Shown here piece by piece: positions 48,031 through 56,180 of a stretch of 64,000 nucleotides of DNA (its first letter is position 1; every line of letters begins with the position of its first letter). The stretch is from G963662675 sp963662675 (GTDB lineage: Bacteria > Bacteroidota > Bacteroidia > Bacteroidales > Prolixibacteraceae): the NCBI GenBank assembly GCA_963662675.2, contig CAXXHP010000003.1, positions 186,001 to 250,000 on the forward strand, written 5' to 3'. The notes beneath the pieces were generated by a model. That model saw nothing but the letters and a program-made list of their open reading frames with translations. It was not told where the DNA came from and ran no database searches. The position numbers and the translations under genes are program-made.

Positions 48031-48858
48031 ATGAATAAAATAAGTGTGTTAGAGGGAGAAGCAATTGAAATAAGAAAGCGGACACTCGAAATTATCTACA
48101 GTGCCTCTGGAGGGCACACTGGCGGATCCTTGTCTTCTGTCGATATTTTAACAGCCTTGTATTTTGCGGTTTTAAAAATTGACCCAGCCAATACAGATAA
48201 GCCTGATCGAGACAGGTTTATTTTGAGCAAAGGTCATTCTGTTGAAAGTTTATATGCCGTTCTGGCTCGAAGAGGATTTATTGAAGACTCTGTGCTGGAA
48301 ACTTACGGTAAGTTTAACTCTGTATTAGCAGGTCACCCAACAAGAAAAGTGAATGGGATAGAGGTTAATTCGGGTGCCTTAGGGCATGGACTTTCTGTTG
48401 GTGTTGGAATGGCAATTGCTGCAAAACGTCAAGAGAAGAGTTTTAGAACCTTTGTTTTGATGGGTGATGGCGAACATGGCGAAGGCTCTATTATGGAGGC
48501 TGCAGCATCAGCCGGACACTATAAATTGGATAACCTAGTAGCAATTGTCGATAGAAATATGCTTCAGATTAGTGGTAAAACTGAAGATGTTATGGCAATT
48601 GAAGATTTGGGCAAAAAATATGCCGCTTGCGGTTGGAATGTAATTGAAATCAATGGGCATGATATGGAAGTCTTAGTTGAGACTTTTAATTCAGCACCAG
48701 CTGTTCAAGGGAAACCTACTTTTGTTATTGCTAAAACAGTAAAAGGGAAAGGTGTTTCATTTATGGAAAATGTTGCAAAATGGCACCACGGTGTACCATC
48801 AAAAGAGCAATTGTCCGAAGCAATTGAAGAGTTGAATAAACAAAGAGGAGATAAGTAA
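48031..48858 (+). CDS. transketolase, N-terminal (TPP-binding) subunit
   Basis: 275 residues. The thiamine diphosphate motif GDGEHGEGSIMEAAASAGHY ... DRN is near residues 149-181; SGGHTGGSLSSVDILTALYF and FILSKGHSVESLYA match the family N-half. Transketolases of this split type are encoded by two adjacent genes; the next gene overlaps this one by one base. It would transfer a C2 unit from a ketose phosphate. Confidence 0.95.
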   Translation: MNKISVLEGEAIEIRKRTLEIIYSASGGHTGGSLSSVDILTALYFAVLKIDPANTDKPDRDRFILSKGHSVESLYAVLARRGFIEDSVLETYGKFNSVLAGHPTRKVNGIEVNSGALGHGLSVGVGMAIAAKRQEKSFRTFVLMGDGEHGEGSIMEAAASAGHYKLDNLVAIVDRNMLQISGKTEDVMAIEDLGKKYAACGWNVIEINGHDMEVLVETFNSAPAVQGKPTFVIAKTVKGKGVSFMENVAKWHHGVPSKEQLSEAIEELNKQRGDK

Positions 48859-49796
48859 TGGCAGATAAGGTTATTCCATGTCGTAAGGCATTTACAAATA
48901 CAATACTGGAGGAAGCAAAAGCGAATAAAAACATTTTCGTGGTTACTTCAGATGCGAGAGGAAGTGTTACTTTAGATCAATTTGCAAATGAGCTGCCTGA
49001 ACAGTTTGTTGAGGTAGGGATTGCAGAGCAAAATGCTGTTGGTGTTAGTGCCGGTATTGCATTGTGTGGAAACAATGTATTTGTGTGTGGCCCAGCTTGC
49101 TTTTATTCGGCAAGAAGTTTAGAGCAGGTAAAAGTAGATGTCGCTTATTCACATTCAAATGTAAAAGTTATTGGTGTGAGTGGTGGTGTTAGTTATGGAG
49201 CACTTGGTGCAACCCATCATAGTATGCATGATGTAGCGGTAATGAGGACATTCCCAGAAATGGAGGTATATCTTCCTGCAGATCGCCATCAAACGAAAAA
49301 ATTGACACAATATCTGGCAAATTCAAATGAACCGGCTTATGTTCGAATGGGACGAAATGCTGTTCCTGATGTGTATTCTGAAAATGATGAATTTGTGCCA
49401 GGTAAAGCAAATGTGCTAACCGAAGGCAAAGACGTAGCTATCATCGCCACTGGTGAAACTGTGTATCATGCCCTAGAGGCATCTAAGAACCTTGCAAAGG
49501 ACGGAATTCAGGCTATGGTGATTGATATGCACACATTGAAACCTATAGACAAGGAAGCAATTCTTATGGCAGCTCAGAAAGCAGGACATATTGTTACTGT
49601 TGAGGAGCATTGTATTTATGGGGGCTTAGGCTCAGCTGTTGCCGAAATTGTATCTCAGGAGAATCCGGTAAAAATGAGTATTCTGGGGATCCCACAAGAG
49701 AATGTTATTAATGCAACACCCCTTGAAATATTTGAATACTATGGGCTAACGGCAAATAATATTGCCAGTCAGGCAAAGAATTTAATTGGCAGATAG
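48858..49796 (+). CDS. transketolase, C-terminal (pyrimidine-binding) subunit
   Basis: 312 residues. FVEVGIAEQNAVGVSAGIAL supplies the catalytic Glu that activates TPP, and VTVEEHCIYGGLGSAVAEIV is the C-terminal domain signature. Overlaps the N-subunit gene by one base, so the two are co-translated. The operon of isomerase, kinase and split transketolase is formally like the apiose-transketolase type of pathway, but no step was verified. Confidence 0.95.
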   Translation: MADKVIPCRKAFTNTILEEAKANKNIFVVTSDARGSVTLDQFANELPEQFVEVGIAEQNAVGVSAGIALCGNNVFVCGPACFYSARSLEQVKVDVAYSHSNVKVIGVSGGVSYGALGATHHSMHDVAVMRTFPEMEVYLPADRHQTKKLTQYLANSNEPAYVRMGRNAVPDVYSENDEFVPGKANVLTEGKDVAIIATGETVYHALEASKNLAKDGIQAMVIDMHTLKPIDKEAILMAAQKAGHIVTVEEHCIYGGLGSAVAEIVSQENPVKMSILGIPQENVINATPLEIFEYYGLTANNIASQAKNLIGR

Positions 49797-49910
49797 TTTT
49801 TTTTTTATTACATAAGTCTTCCCTTTTGTTGGAAGATCCTATTGAAATAAGTTTAGTTTATAGTTAGGTCGAAATTATTAATTTCATGAGTTTCGATTGT
49901 TAGTTTAGCA

Positions 49911-49946
49911 AAGGTTGTCTGATGTTTTTCAGGCAACCTTTATTTT
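49911..49946 (+). terminator. terminator after the transketolase operon
   Basis: AAGGTTGTCTGA pairs with TCAGGCAACCTT with one mismatch, followed by TATTTTTT. It marks the end of the plus-strand sugar locus. Confidence 0.85.
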
Positions 49947-49994
49947 TTAGCCAATAGATATGATTGGAATAGCTTGTCTTTTGTCGGGGAAAGC

Positions 49995-50465
49995 CTAACT
50001 CATGCGTGGTTTATGAGAATTTATTTGCTGTTCAATTTCCTTTTTTAGTTTTTCTGTGTTGGATGTGCCGATACGAACAATTCGTTTTTTGTTTTTAAAC
50101 GCTAATTCTAAAGCGCTTAATCCATGTGCATTATAGAGTATTCCGTGTGGAATAAGCCTAATGCCAACTCCATAATACCAGCGATTTTTAACAAGCTTGC
50201 AGTCTTTTATGCTATTGAGCTTAATCTTGATTGTTATAAGCCCTATTCCAAAGCGGAGTCTAATATTTTCCCTAGTCACAGAAATTGTTAATCCATAAAA
50301 TAATAAAACGGCGATTAGTAGAAATAACTCCATAAGAATCATTCCTGCTAATGGAATTGGATTGGGTCCGATTTGAAAGAAATATGCAATCAAAACCCAA
50401 ACCATTAGGATTGGGATACTTGTTGCTATTATCCGATTAACTTGAAATGTTTTGTAGGCTTGCAT
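49995..50465 (-). CDS. small membrane protein with a PH-like C-terminal domain
   Basis: 156 residues. Two TM helices (IATSIPILMVWVLIAYFF and MILMELFLLIAVLLFYGL), then a hydrophilic domain with the WYYGVGIRLIPHGILYNAHG pattern of bacterial PH-type (bPH) domains. Function unknown. First gene of the minus-strand accessory block. Confidence 0.75.
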   Translation of the reverse strand: MQAYKTFQVNRIIATSIPILMVWVLIAYFFQIGPNPIPLAGMILMELFLLIAVLLFYGLTISVTRENIRLRFGIGLITIKIKLNSIKDCKLVKNRWYYGVGIRLIPHGILYNAHGLSALELAFKNKKRIVRIGTSNTEKLKKEIEQQINSHKPRMS

Positions 50466-50470
50466 GCAAT

Positions 50471-50478
50471 CAAAGTTA
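50471..50478 (-). promoter_or_regulatory. -7 box for the small membrane protein gene
   Basis: On the minus strand TAACTTTG, an exact TAnnTTTG match that ends 5 nt before the ATG at 50465, giving a near-leaderless mRNA and supporting that start. Confidence 0.5.
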
Positions 50479-50602
50479 CTGAATTCTGATGTGAAAAAAC
50501 CTCATCTTTTTGGGAGTTGAACAAAGACAAACCTATGCATGGAGCAGATCACGGATGGGAGGGTGGTCAATTGCAAAAACACATATTTATTGCTTACTGT
50601 TT

Positions 50603-50980
50603 TTAATACATTTTATTAGGGTTCGCTGAACTTTTAGGAATTTGCTGAATTGAATCCCAATGTTCACATATTTTTCCATTTTCATCAAACCGGGAAAAGT
50701 CCATTGTAACATATTGGTCATCTTCAGGCCATGTTTGATGCGTATGCAGCGCTACTAAATTACCTTCGCCAATACAGCGAACAAATTCAATTGATTTGTT
50801 GGGATACTCGATTTGCATTCTTTCAAAATAATCAATAAAGCCTTGTGTTCCATCAGCAACACCGGGGTTATGTTGAATGTATTCTTTACCCACATAATTC
50901 TCTATTGCATCCTTAGGACTTCCGTTATATGCAGTCTTATAGAATGCTATTGCATTGTTTTTATTTTCTTCTAGATTCAT
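50603..50980 (-). CDS. SnoaL/NTF2-like small protein
   Basis: 125 residues. EYIQHNPGVADGTQGFIDYF, then HTHQTWPEDDQYVTMDFSRF, then ENGKICEHWDSIQQIP match the SnoaL-like ester-cyclase/NTF2 fold family. Substrate unknown. No attC-like palindrome separates it from the next gene. Confidence 0.9.
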   Translation of the reverse strand: MNLEENKNNAIAFYKTAYNGSPKDAIENYVGKEYIQHNPGVADGTQGFIDYFERMQIEYPNKSIEFVRCIGEGNLVALHTHQTWPEDDQYVTMDFSRFDENGKICEHWDSIQQIPKSSANPNKMY

Positions 50981-51033
50981 ATGTCTTGTTTAGATGTTTA
51001 GTCCTTAAAATAAGGCTACAGGTTAATCCTTTA

Positions 51034-51876
51034 TTATAGTCTATCATTCTTCCTAAAATCTCTAATCATTTTTAGAGTCATATTCTTTTCTAAGAATCTA
51101 AAAATCTTTGTGGCAAAATAGTAATTCTTAAAAGCTGTTGGGAATATTATAAACTTTTTGTTTCGCATAATCTCGGCTAAAATCTTTTGAGCAGCTAGTT
51201 CTGGAGAAATTCCTTTTTTAATAAAGTCGATAGCACGTTGCTTTGCATTATCATTTGCATTAACATGCTCCATCTTTTCTCCAATCATTGTTTTTATTGC
51301 TCCTGGGCAAACTGTTGTAACTTTTACATTAAAATCTAAAGCTTCAAGTCTAAGTGCTTTTGAGAATGTCACGGCACCATGCTTTGAAACGGCATAAGGT
51401 GTACTTAATGCAGTATATTCTAGTAGTCCAGATATGGAAGTGATATTAACAATATGTCCTTGTCTAACGTTACTCATTAATCTAAATACTTCTGTTGAAC
51501 AAGTTATCAATCCTAATAAATTGACATCAATTATTTTTCGCCAATGATCCACATTTAAGTCCCTGATTTCTCCACCTATTGTAATACCTGCATTGTTGAA
51601 CAAATAGTCAATTTTTCCGAATTCTAAATTGATTTCAGCAATTGTATCTGTAATTTGTCCTGTATCTGATACATCAAGCTGAAAGGCATGAGAAGTACTG
51701 TTCTTAATTTTGGATTTAATTATGCGGACTGTATTTTCTGCACGTTTTAAATCTTTGTCAGTACAAATTACGATGGCTCTATGTTCAGCAAGCCTTAAGG
51801 ATATTGCCTGACCAAGACCTTCTCCACTTCCTGTTATTATTGCTACTTTCCCTTTAAAATAGTTTGAATGTTTCAT
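51034..51876 (-). CDS. short-chain dehydrogenase/reductase (SDR)
   Basis: 280 residues. The cofactor motif ITGSGEGLGQAISLRLAE, the NNAG motif, catalytic Ser in ITSISGL and YxxxK in YAVSKHG are all present, so it should be an active NAD(P)-dependent oxidoreductase. The C-terminus has a basic extension. Substrate unknown. Part of a tight minus-strand group with its neighbours. Confidence 0.92.
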   Translation of the reverse strand: MKHSNYFKGKVAIITGSGEGLGQAISLRLAEHRAIVICTDKDLKRAENTVRIIKSKIKNSTSHAFQLDVSDTGQITDTIAEINLEFGKIDYLFNNAGITIGGEIRDLNVDHWRKIIDVNLLGLITCSTEVFRLMSNVRQGHIVNITSISGLLEYTALSTPYAVSKHGAVTFSKALRLEALDFNVKVTTVCPGAIKTMIGEKMEHVNANDNAKQRAIDFIKKGISPELAAQKILAEIMRNKKFIIFPTAFKNYYFATKIFRFLEKNMTLKMIRDFRKNDRL

Positions 51877-51911
51877 GCTTTCTTTAGTATTTCATATATG
51901 TTGTTGGCATT

Positions 51912-52451
51912 TTATCTTTTTCGCTTATAATGATTCTGTACAACTTGATTCAAAAAAGTTTTAGTCTTAATTAATTCGAATTTCAGTTCTTTCGGAAGCT
52001 CTGAAAATAAAGGTGAACCACCACCCAATAATATAGGAATTGTAGTAATTAGCATTTCGTCAATTAAATCAGCTTTTAGAAAATTCCGTATCGTAGTACC
52101 TCCATCAATGTACAGTCGATGACATCCTTTTTCATAAATCTGTCCTAAAATTTCTGTCAATGTTCCTTTAACCAAAAATGCTTTCCCTTTATGACTTTCA
52201 GGTATTTCATTTAAAGTACTGCTCAATACGAATACTGGCTTATTATATGGCCAATCAACATCAAATCCGCATACAGTTTCAAACGTTATTCTTCCCATAA
52301 CAAGAGCATCAATGTCGTTGGTGAATTCTACATATCCCATATTGTCATTATTGGGATTTGGTATTGAATGAAGCCAATTAATTCCTCCATTTTTATCTGC
52401 GATATAGCCATCTAAACTTGTCGCAATAAAAACACTATTCTTCTTGTTCAT
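51912..52451 (-). CDS. RibD C-terminal/dihydrofolate reductase-like protein
   Basis: 179 residues from ATG 52451. SVFIATSLDGYIADKNGGIN, then ALVMGRITFETVCGF, then LYIDGGTTIRNFLKADLIDE and TTIPILLGGGSPLF are features of the RibD_C reductase family often annotated dihydrofolate reductase. It is not a FolA-type enzyme. The frame is open for 26 more codons upstream, but these are read from the attC-like palindrome, so the ATG inside the cassette is the likely start. Confidence 0.9.
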   Translation of the reverse strand: MNKKNSVFIATSLDGYIADKNGGINWLHSIPNPNNDNMGYVEFTNDIDALVMGRITFETVCGFDVDWPYNKPVFVLSSTLNEIPESHKGKAFLVKGTLTEILGQIYEKGCHRLYIDGGTTIRNFLKADLIDEMLITTIPILLGGGSPLFSELPKELKFELIKTKTFLNQVVQNHYKRKR

Positions 52452-52470
52452 TATTCTTAATATTTCGTTC

Positions 52471-52552
52471 GTCTTGCGGACGGTTTTGCATGTTGCGGAG
52501 CGAGAATCTGCATTTGCTAACCGCACCAACCCCGCTATGAAAAATGCACTTT
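52471..52552. repeat. attC-like imperfect palindrome 1, interrupted by an intron
   Basis: Left arm CGGTTTTGCATGTTGCGGAG; right arm ACCCCGCTATGAAAAATGCA. The right arm is cut by a group II intron derivative beginning at about 52553. The palindrome lies just upstream of the RibD_C gene (minus strand) and downstream of the VanZ-like gene at 52828-53265, i.e. in the position of an integron attC site. Confidence 0.65.
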
Positions 52553-52810
52553 ATGTGCCCAGCATGAATATGTGCACACTTTGTTAACGGTTTAAAAAAG
52601 AATATAAAATACGACTTTTCCTTACTAAACAATAACGTGTAGCATGAATTTATTCCAGAGGATGAATTGCTTTTGGCACCACTGGTGGCAGACTGTTAAG
52701 AATTTGCCCGGTGGGCATTCAAGGCGAAAGGAAGGAGCGTAGTTCGCATACGTACGGTGGTGAGAGAGGCGTGCGGGCAGACTTTTAGTCCTCCGTCAGC
52801 CGTCTACGAT
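52553..52810 (+). mobile_element. 258-nt deletion derivative of a group II intron (copy 1)
   Basis: The 5' end reads ATGTGCCCAGCATG, one base off the GTGTGCCCAGC of the other copies. Its 3' part holds GCATACGTACGGTGGTGAGA (domain V-like) and a CTTTTAGTCC hairpin region (domain VI-like). It lacks the whole central part (most of domain I and the reverse transcriptase). Antisense to the flanking genes. Shares its internal deletion with copy 2. Confidence 0.65.
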
Positions 52811-52827
52811 TGTATGGCGTATTTGTC

Positions 52828-53265
52828 TTATTTAAAGACATAAATAACTTTGTTTTTAACAATCTTTTTTATAAAAAACAAAACAAATAAAGATATTGCT
52901 CCACCGATTAAAGTCCCATAGATATCTTTCCAATCAAATACTCCACGAGGCAAATAGGGTTGCAATATTTCATAGAGAATATATCCAATCACAATAAATC
53001 CAATTACACGAAATACTTTCTTTCTTGGTGAGTTCAATATTGCCAACATGAAAAATATTTGAACGATTATTCCTCCCGAATTTCCAATACTATCAGCAAT
53101 TCCATAATCATCAATGTTGTTTGTATAAATATATGGTCTATAAATGTTTCTCCCTGTTTCTGTCAAAAAGAAAAATAAAACTGCAATCACGAAATAAATA
53201 ATCCTTTTGCTATCAATCGTTTTTATTGATGTCTTATCTGTAAAAAAGTTATTATTCTTTTCCAT
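52828..53265 (-). CDS. VanZ-like membrane protein
   Basis: 145 residues, four TM helices. RIIYFVIAVLFFFLTETGRN and PYLPRGVFDWKDIYGTLIGG resemble VanZ-like proteins (DxxD-type motif near FDWKDIYGT). Function unknown in this context. Its stop lies 17 nt from the intron derivative and attC-like palindrome, as expected of a cassette gene. Confidence 0.7.
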   Translation of the reverse strand: MEKNNNFFTDKTSIKTIDSKRIIYFVIAVLFFFLTETGRNIYRPYIYTNNIDDYGIADSIGNSGGIIVQIFFMLAILNSPRKKVFRVIGFIVIGYILYEILQPYLPRGVFDWKDIYGTLIGGAISLFVLFFIKKIVKNKVIYVFK

Positions 53266-53308
53266 TTATTGGCTTCTTATAAACTCTTTTAAAAAAATTA
53301 GGGATCTC

Positions 53309-53449
53309 TTATTTTTGCTTTTCAACAACAAGGATATAATCAATTTTCGCAGTTGCCCCCATTAGTTGAAAAGTTGGACGAACATTAGGGATTATTGAAA
53401 CAACTTCTCCATCAAGTTTATTTAAATATTGCTCTAATTTTTCTTGCAT
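53309..53449 (-). CDS. small hypothetical cassette protein, start uncertain
   Basis: 46 residues from ATG 53449 (MQEKLEQYLNKLDGEVVSII, then PNVRPTFQLMGATAKIDYIL, then VVEKQK). The frame is open for 23 more codons upstream (IKYRVHRIEVKSEN) without any ATG, GTG or TTG, and the extra residues look like part of the same domain. An ATA sits where a start would be expected, so the native start may have mutated and the gene may be decaying. Not in a family I can name. Confidence 0.45.
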   Translation of the reverse strand: MQEKLEQYLNKLDGEVVSIIPNVRPTFQLMGATAKIDYILVVEKQK

Positions 53450-53529
53450 ATTTTCACTCTTGACTTCAATTCTATGTACTCTATATTTTATATTGTATAT
53501 TTTATGGTTAAAGTTATTCTATATGCCAT

Positions 53530-53639
53530 ACAACGAATGGTAATATGAAACGGTTGGGTTTTCGGGCTGCGATCTTGTCCCCCGACAAGAATGCTGAAGC
53601 GAGAACCAAACGCTCACAAACCACTGAGCGCCAACTGTT
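53530..53639. repeat. attC-like imperfect palindrome 2, interrupted by an intron
   Basis: AACGGTTGGGTTTTCGGG on the left pairs imperfectly with the right CGAGAACCAAACGCT; an inner stem TTGTC-GACAA is also visible. It is the least symmetrical of the seven. Its right arm is interrupted at about 53640 by intron derivative copy 2. Confidence 0.45.
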
Positions 53640-53898
53640 TTTTGTCCAGCATAAGCATGTGCCCACTTTATTCAAGGTTTAAAAAAGAATATAAAATACG
53701 ACTTTTTCTTACTAAAGAATAATGTGTAGCATGAAATTATTCCAGAGGATGAATTGCTTTTGACACTACTGGAGGGTAGACTGTTAAGAATTTGCCCGGT
53801 GGGCATTCAATGAGAAAGGAAGGAGCATAGCTCGCGTAGGTACGGTGGTGAGAGAGGAACACTGGCGGACTTTTAGTCCGTCATCCGTCTATTTCGAT
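53640..53898 (+). mobile_element. 259-nt deletion derivative of a group II intron (copy 2)
   Basis: It aligns end to end with copy 1, including the central stretch around AGACTGTTAAGAATTTGCCC that is absent from the larger copies. The 3' end has GGACTTTTAGTCC (domain VI-like hairpin with a candidate branch A) and ends in CGAT before a T. Antisense to the flanking gene, whose stop codon starts at the last intron base. Confidence 0.65.
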
Positions 53899-54719
53899 TA
53901 GCCGCTGGGCATTATTCGTTTCGTTAATTTATCTCCTAATACTACTATCAAAATTAATAAAATCCAGTTTGTTATTCTTAATACTATGTTGTCTGCAAAG
54001 AAGTTATCTGAAGACGTTATGTAGGGGATCCCTTTCGGAGTTGCTATGAGATAATGAAATACAGGAAGTCCCAAATATGATATTGCTAGAATTCCCTTAA
54101 TCACTTTTATTAATGGTGCTTTATGTTTGATAAATAGTCTATTTGCAATTAAAAGCCATAAAAATCCACAAACAATTGAAATCACAACAACCAAAATAGA
54201 AATATTCAAAGTTAAAATACCTTTACCTGGTAATTCTAATGCTCTAAAAAGGACAAGAAATGGAACCAATCCCAATCCAGTAATCAAATAGGTTATTGTT
54301 GATTTAAAATTCATGATTAAATCATCTGCCACACTAAATCCAATCATTAATGCAGTTGCAGAACTAATAGCAATTGACAAAGTCATTTTAGGTTCACCCA
54401 AAGTCATTGTTATAATCACTATTCCAAGAATCAAAGGAATCCATGATAATTTAATGATTGTTACCCAATATATTTTCTCCATTTTTATAATAAATCTTGA
54501 AATTAATTGGGCTATTAGATATAGAAAAGTGAGAAATCCACTCAAAACGAATCCTGTCATCCAATAGCGTCCTGTTGTCATTCTATCAAAAGGTTTCAAC
54601 CCAATATGTTCATATAAAAATACAATCCTTCTATCTGCATAGTCAAAAAGGTACAAATAAACTCCAAGCGAAATAATCGTAATTAAAATTGAAATTATAA
54701 TCTCTTTTTTAAACCTCAT
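53898..54719 (-). CDS. multi-pass membrane protein of unknown function
   Basis: 273 residues with about eight hydrophobic segments, for example IIISILITIISLGVYLYLF, TGFVLSGFLTFLYLIAQLIS and ILVVVISIVCGFLWLLIANR. No family is recognised. Its stop codon abuts the 3' end of the intron derivative, the expected position of a cassette gene. Confidence 0.75.
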   Translation of the reverse strand: MRFKKEIIISILITIISLGVYLYLFDYADRRIVFLYEHIGLKPFDRMTTGRYWMTGFVLSGFLTFLYLIAQLISRFIIKMEKIYWVTIIKLSWIPLILGIVIITMTLGEPKMTLSIAISSATALMIGFSVADDLIMNFKSTITYLITGLGLVPFLVLFRALELPGKGILTLNISILVVVISIVCGFLWLLIANRLFIKHKAPLIKVIKGILAISYLGLPVFHYLIATPKGIPYITSSDNFFADNIVLRITNWILLILIVVLGDKLTKRIMPSG

Positions 54720-54758
54720 TTGATTGTATATTTCCCAGTTCTCTATTCACAGATAAAT

Positions 54759-55037
54759 TCAATTTTTTAAACTCACTATCCTTTCCTGTCCAAAGTCTAA
54801 TTCCATCTTGAATGGTGTAACTAAGTAATAACCTATCCCAATTAGCATCACTTGCTGTAAAAACAGGTAATCTTCAAATCCTCTTTTTAACACATTTACT
54901 TTTCCCTTGCCAAATGGAATTTCATTGAATTTAGTTTTTATTCTTTTATTGGCTTTTATATCAACTCTTGCAACATAAACATAATAAACTCCACTAATAA
55001 ACTTCTTCCTTTTTAAAATACAGTTTATCCTTATCAA
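54759..55037 (-). CDS. short hypothetical protein, weak
   Basis: 92 residues beginning at a TTG that overlaps the metallophosphoesterase gene by 44 nt. Sequence such as ISGVYYVYVARVDIKANKRI looks protein-like, but there is no start ATG and no family. It may be a fragment of another cassette gene. Confidence 0.35.
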   Translation of the reverse strand: MIRINCILKRKKFISGVYYVYVARVDIKANKRIKTKFNEIPFGKGKVNVLKRGFEDYLFLQQVMLIGIGYYLVTPFKMELDFGQERIVSLKN

Positions 55038-55839
55038 TAAATATTCGTATTACATAAAGATGCATATCCTTAGTTCCTAAATTCTCATAATACAAGAACA
55101 TGTTATCGTCTTTGGGATGATTGCGGGATGAAAGCGTACCGCACATAAATTGATCAAATGTATGTCCGTTATAAAGGTCATTGGTGCGCATAAGTTCTAG
55201 TTCGTGAGTATGGCCGCAAAATACGTGCTTGATTTTATATTTTTGCACGAAATCAATTAGGGTTGCAGAATTCTTTAGAGGACACTCATCGGTACCAAGA
55301 ACAGAATAATGGGTAAGAAGCAAAGGTAAGTCATAGTCGGTTTGCTCAATTACCTTCGAAACAGCTATTAGAACTTCCTCTTCAACGTATCCGTCATCGT
55401 TGTATAGTTCATTAGAATCTATGCTGATAACCAAAATCTTTTTCCCTTTAATTACAATAGACCTAATAAAATTGATATCGGTAAAATGATCATTCAGTTT
55501 TGTTATGTCAAGGTTTAAAAAAAGGTGTTTCTTACTGGTTTTAATGGTTTTTGAAATGGTAATAATCTTGGAATAATCAATATATTGTTGAAATAGTTCA
55601 TGAGAACGCATATTTCTCTTATCGTGATTGCCAAGAGTAGAGATGATATTTTTACACTTAATCTGCTTTAAAAAACTTCCTGCCTCAGCATATTCGCTTT
55701 CCAGACCATCTGTTGTATTGTCTCCGGTATTAATAACTAAATCGGTATCAAAGGAATTGATTTTCTCAAGTAAAAGCTTATCATTTCCATCCCAGTGCCT
55801 TGGTCCAAAATGCATATCTGATATATGTAATATATTCAT
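54994..55839 (-). CDS. calcineurin-like metallophosphoesterase
   Basis: 281 residues. ISDMHFGPRHW, then INTGDNTTDG, TLGNHDKRN, LLLTHYSV and FCGHTHELEL complete the metal-binding set. It belongs to the Icc/CpdA-like group. Unlike the phosphoesterase at 61.8-63.5 kb it has no NTPase domain. A possible partner is unknown. Confidence 0.92.
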   Translation of the reverse strand: MNILHISDMHFGPRHWDGNDKLLLEKINSFDTDLVINTGDNTTDGLESEYAEAGSFLKQIKCKNIISTLGNHDKRNMRSHELFQQYIDYSKIITISKTIKTSKKHLFLNLDITKLNDHFTDINFIRSIVIKGKKILVISIDSNELYNDDGYVEEEVLIAVSKVIEQTDYDLPLLLTHYSVLGTDECPLKNSATLIDFVQKYKIKHVFCGHTHELELMRTNDLYNGHTFDQFMCGTLSSRNHPKDDNMFLYYENLGTKDMHLYVIRIFIDKDKLYFKKEEVY

Positions 55840-56033
55840 GCAATATTCTTTGTTAAAGTTTTAGATTTAAACAGATTAACACTTTTGCCTTATTTTGTTG
55901 AATTTTGACTCAATACATTAATATCTAAAAGTAGTCAATACTACTCATTAAAAGTTCTATTACTAAAATTCAATCAGGAATCATGTGTTAAAAAATTCCA
56001 CCTATTTTAGTAACCTGCATTTCAAAATGCGGC

Positions 56034-56156
56034 ATAACGTTTAGTATATGCAAAGTAGGCGATTGCGGGCTTCAAACCTATCAAAACGTTAGAATTTTGA
56101 AGCGGGCTACAACCCTTGATATTAAACACCTCGCCTGCCATTACTTATACAAAACC
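56034..56156. repeat. attC-like imperfect palindrome 3, uninterrupted
   Basis: Left arm GTTTAGTATATGCAAAGTAG then GCGA; right arm TCGCCTGCCATTACTTATAC then AAAAC. The arms pair over about 25 bases with several extrahelical bases, as attC sites do, and an inner stem (TTCAAA / TTTTGAA) is present. Ends carry AAC-GTT type cores (GCATAACGTTTAG). It directly follows the CPBP gene on the minus strand. This is the best intact copy in the window. Confidence 0.7.
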
Positions 56157-56180
56157 TATAGCCAGTAATTATTTTTCATA

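Noticed and set aside
44030..49796. Firm assignment as an apiose catabolic operon
   Set aside because: The isomerase is FucI-like rather than the xylose isomerase-like type I associate with that pathway, and no substrate-defining residue could be read; left as an open sugar pathway.
51912..52451. FolA-type dihydrofolate reductase (trimethoprim-resistance cassette)
   Set aside because: The motifs are those of the RibD C-terminal reductase family and not of FolA or DfrA.
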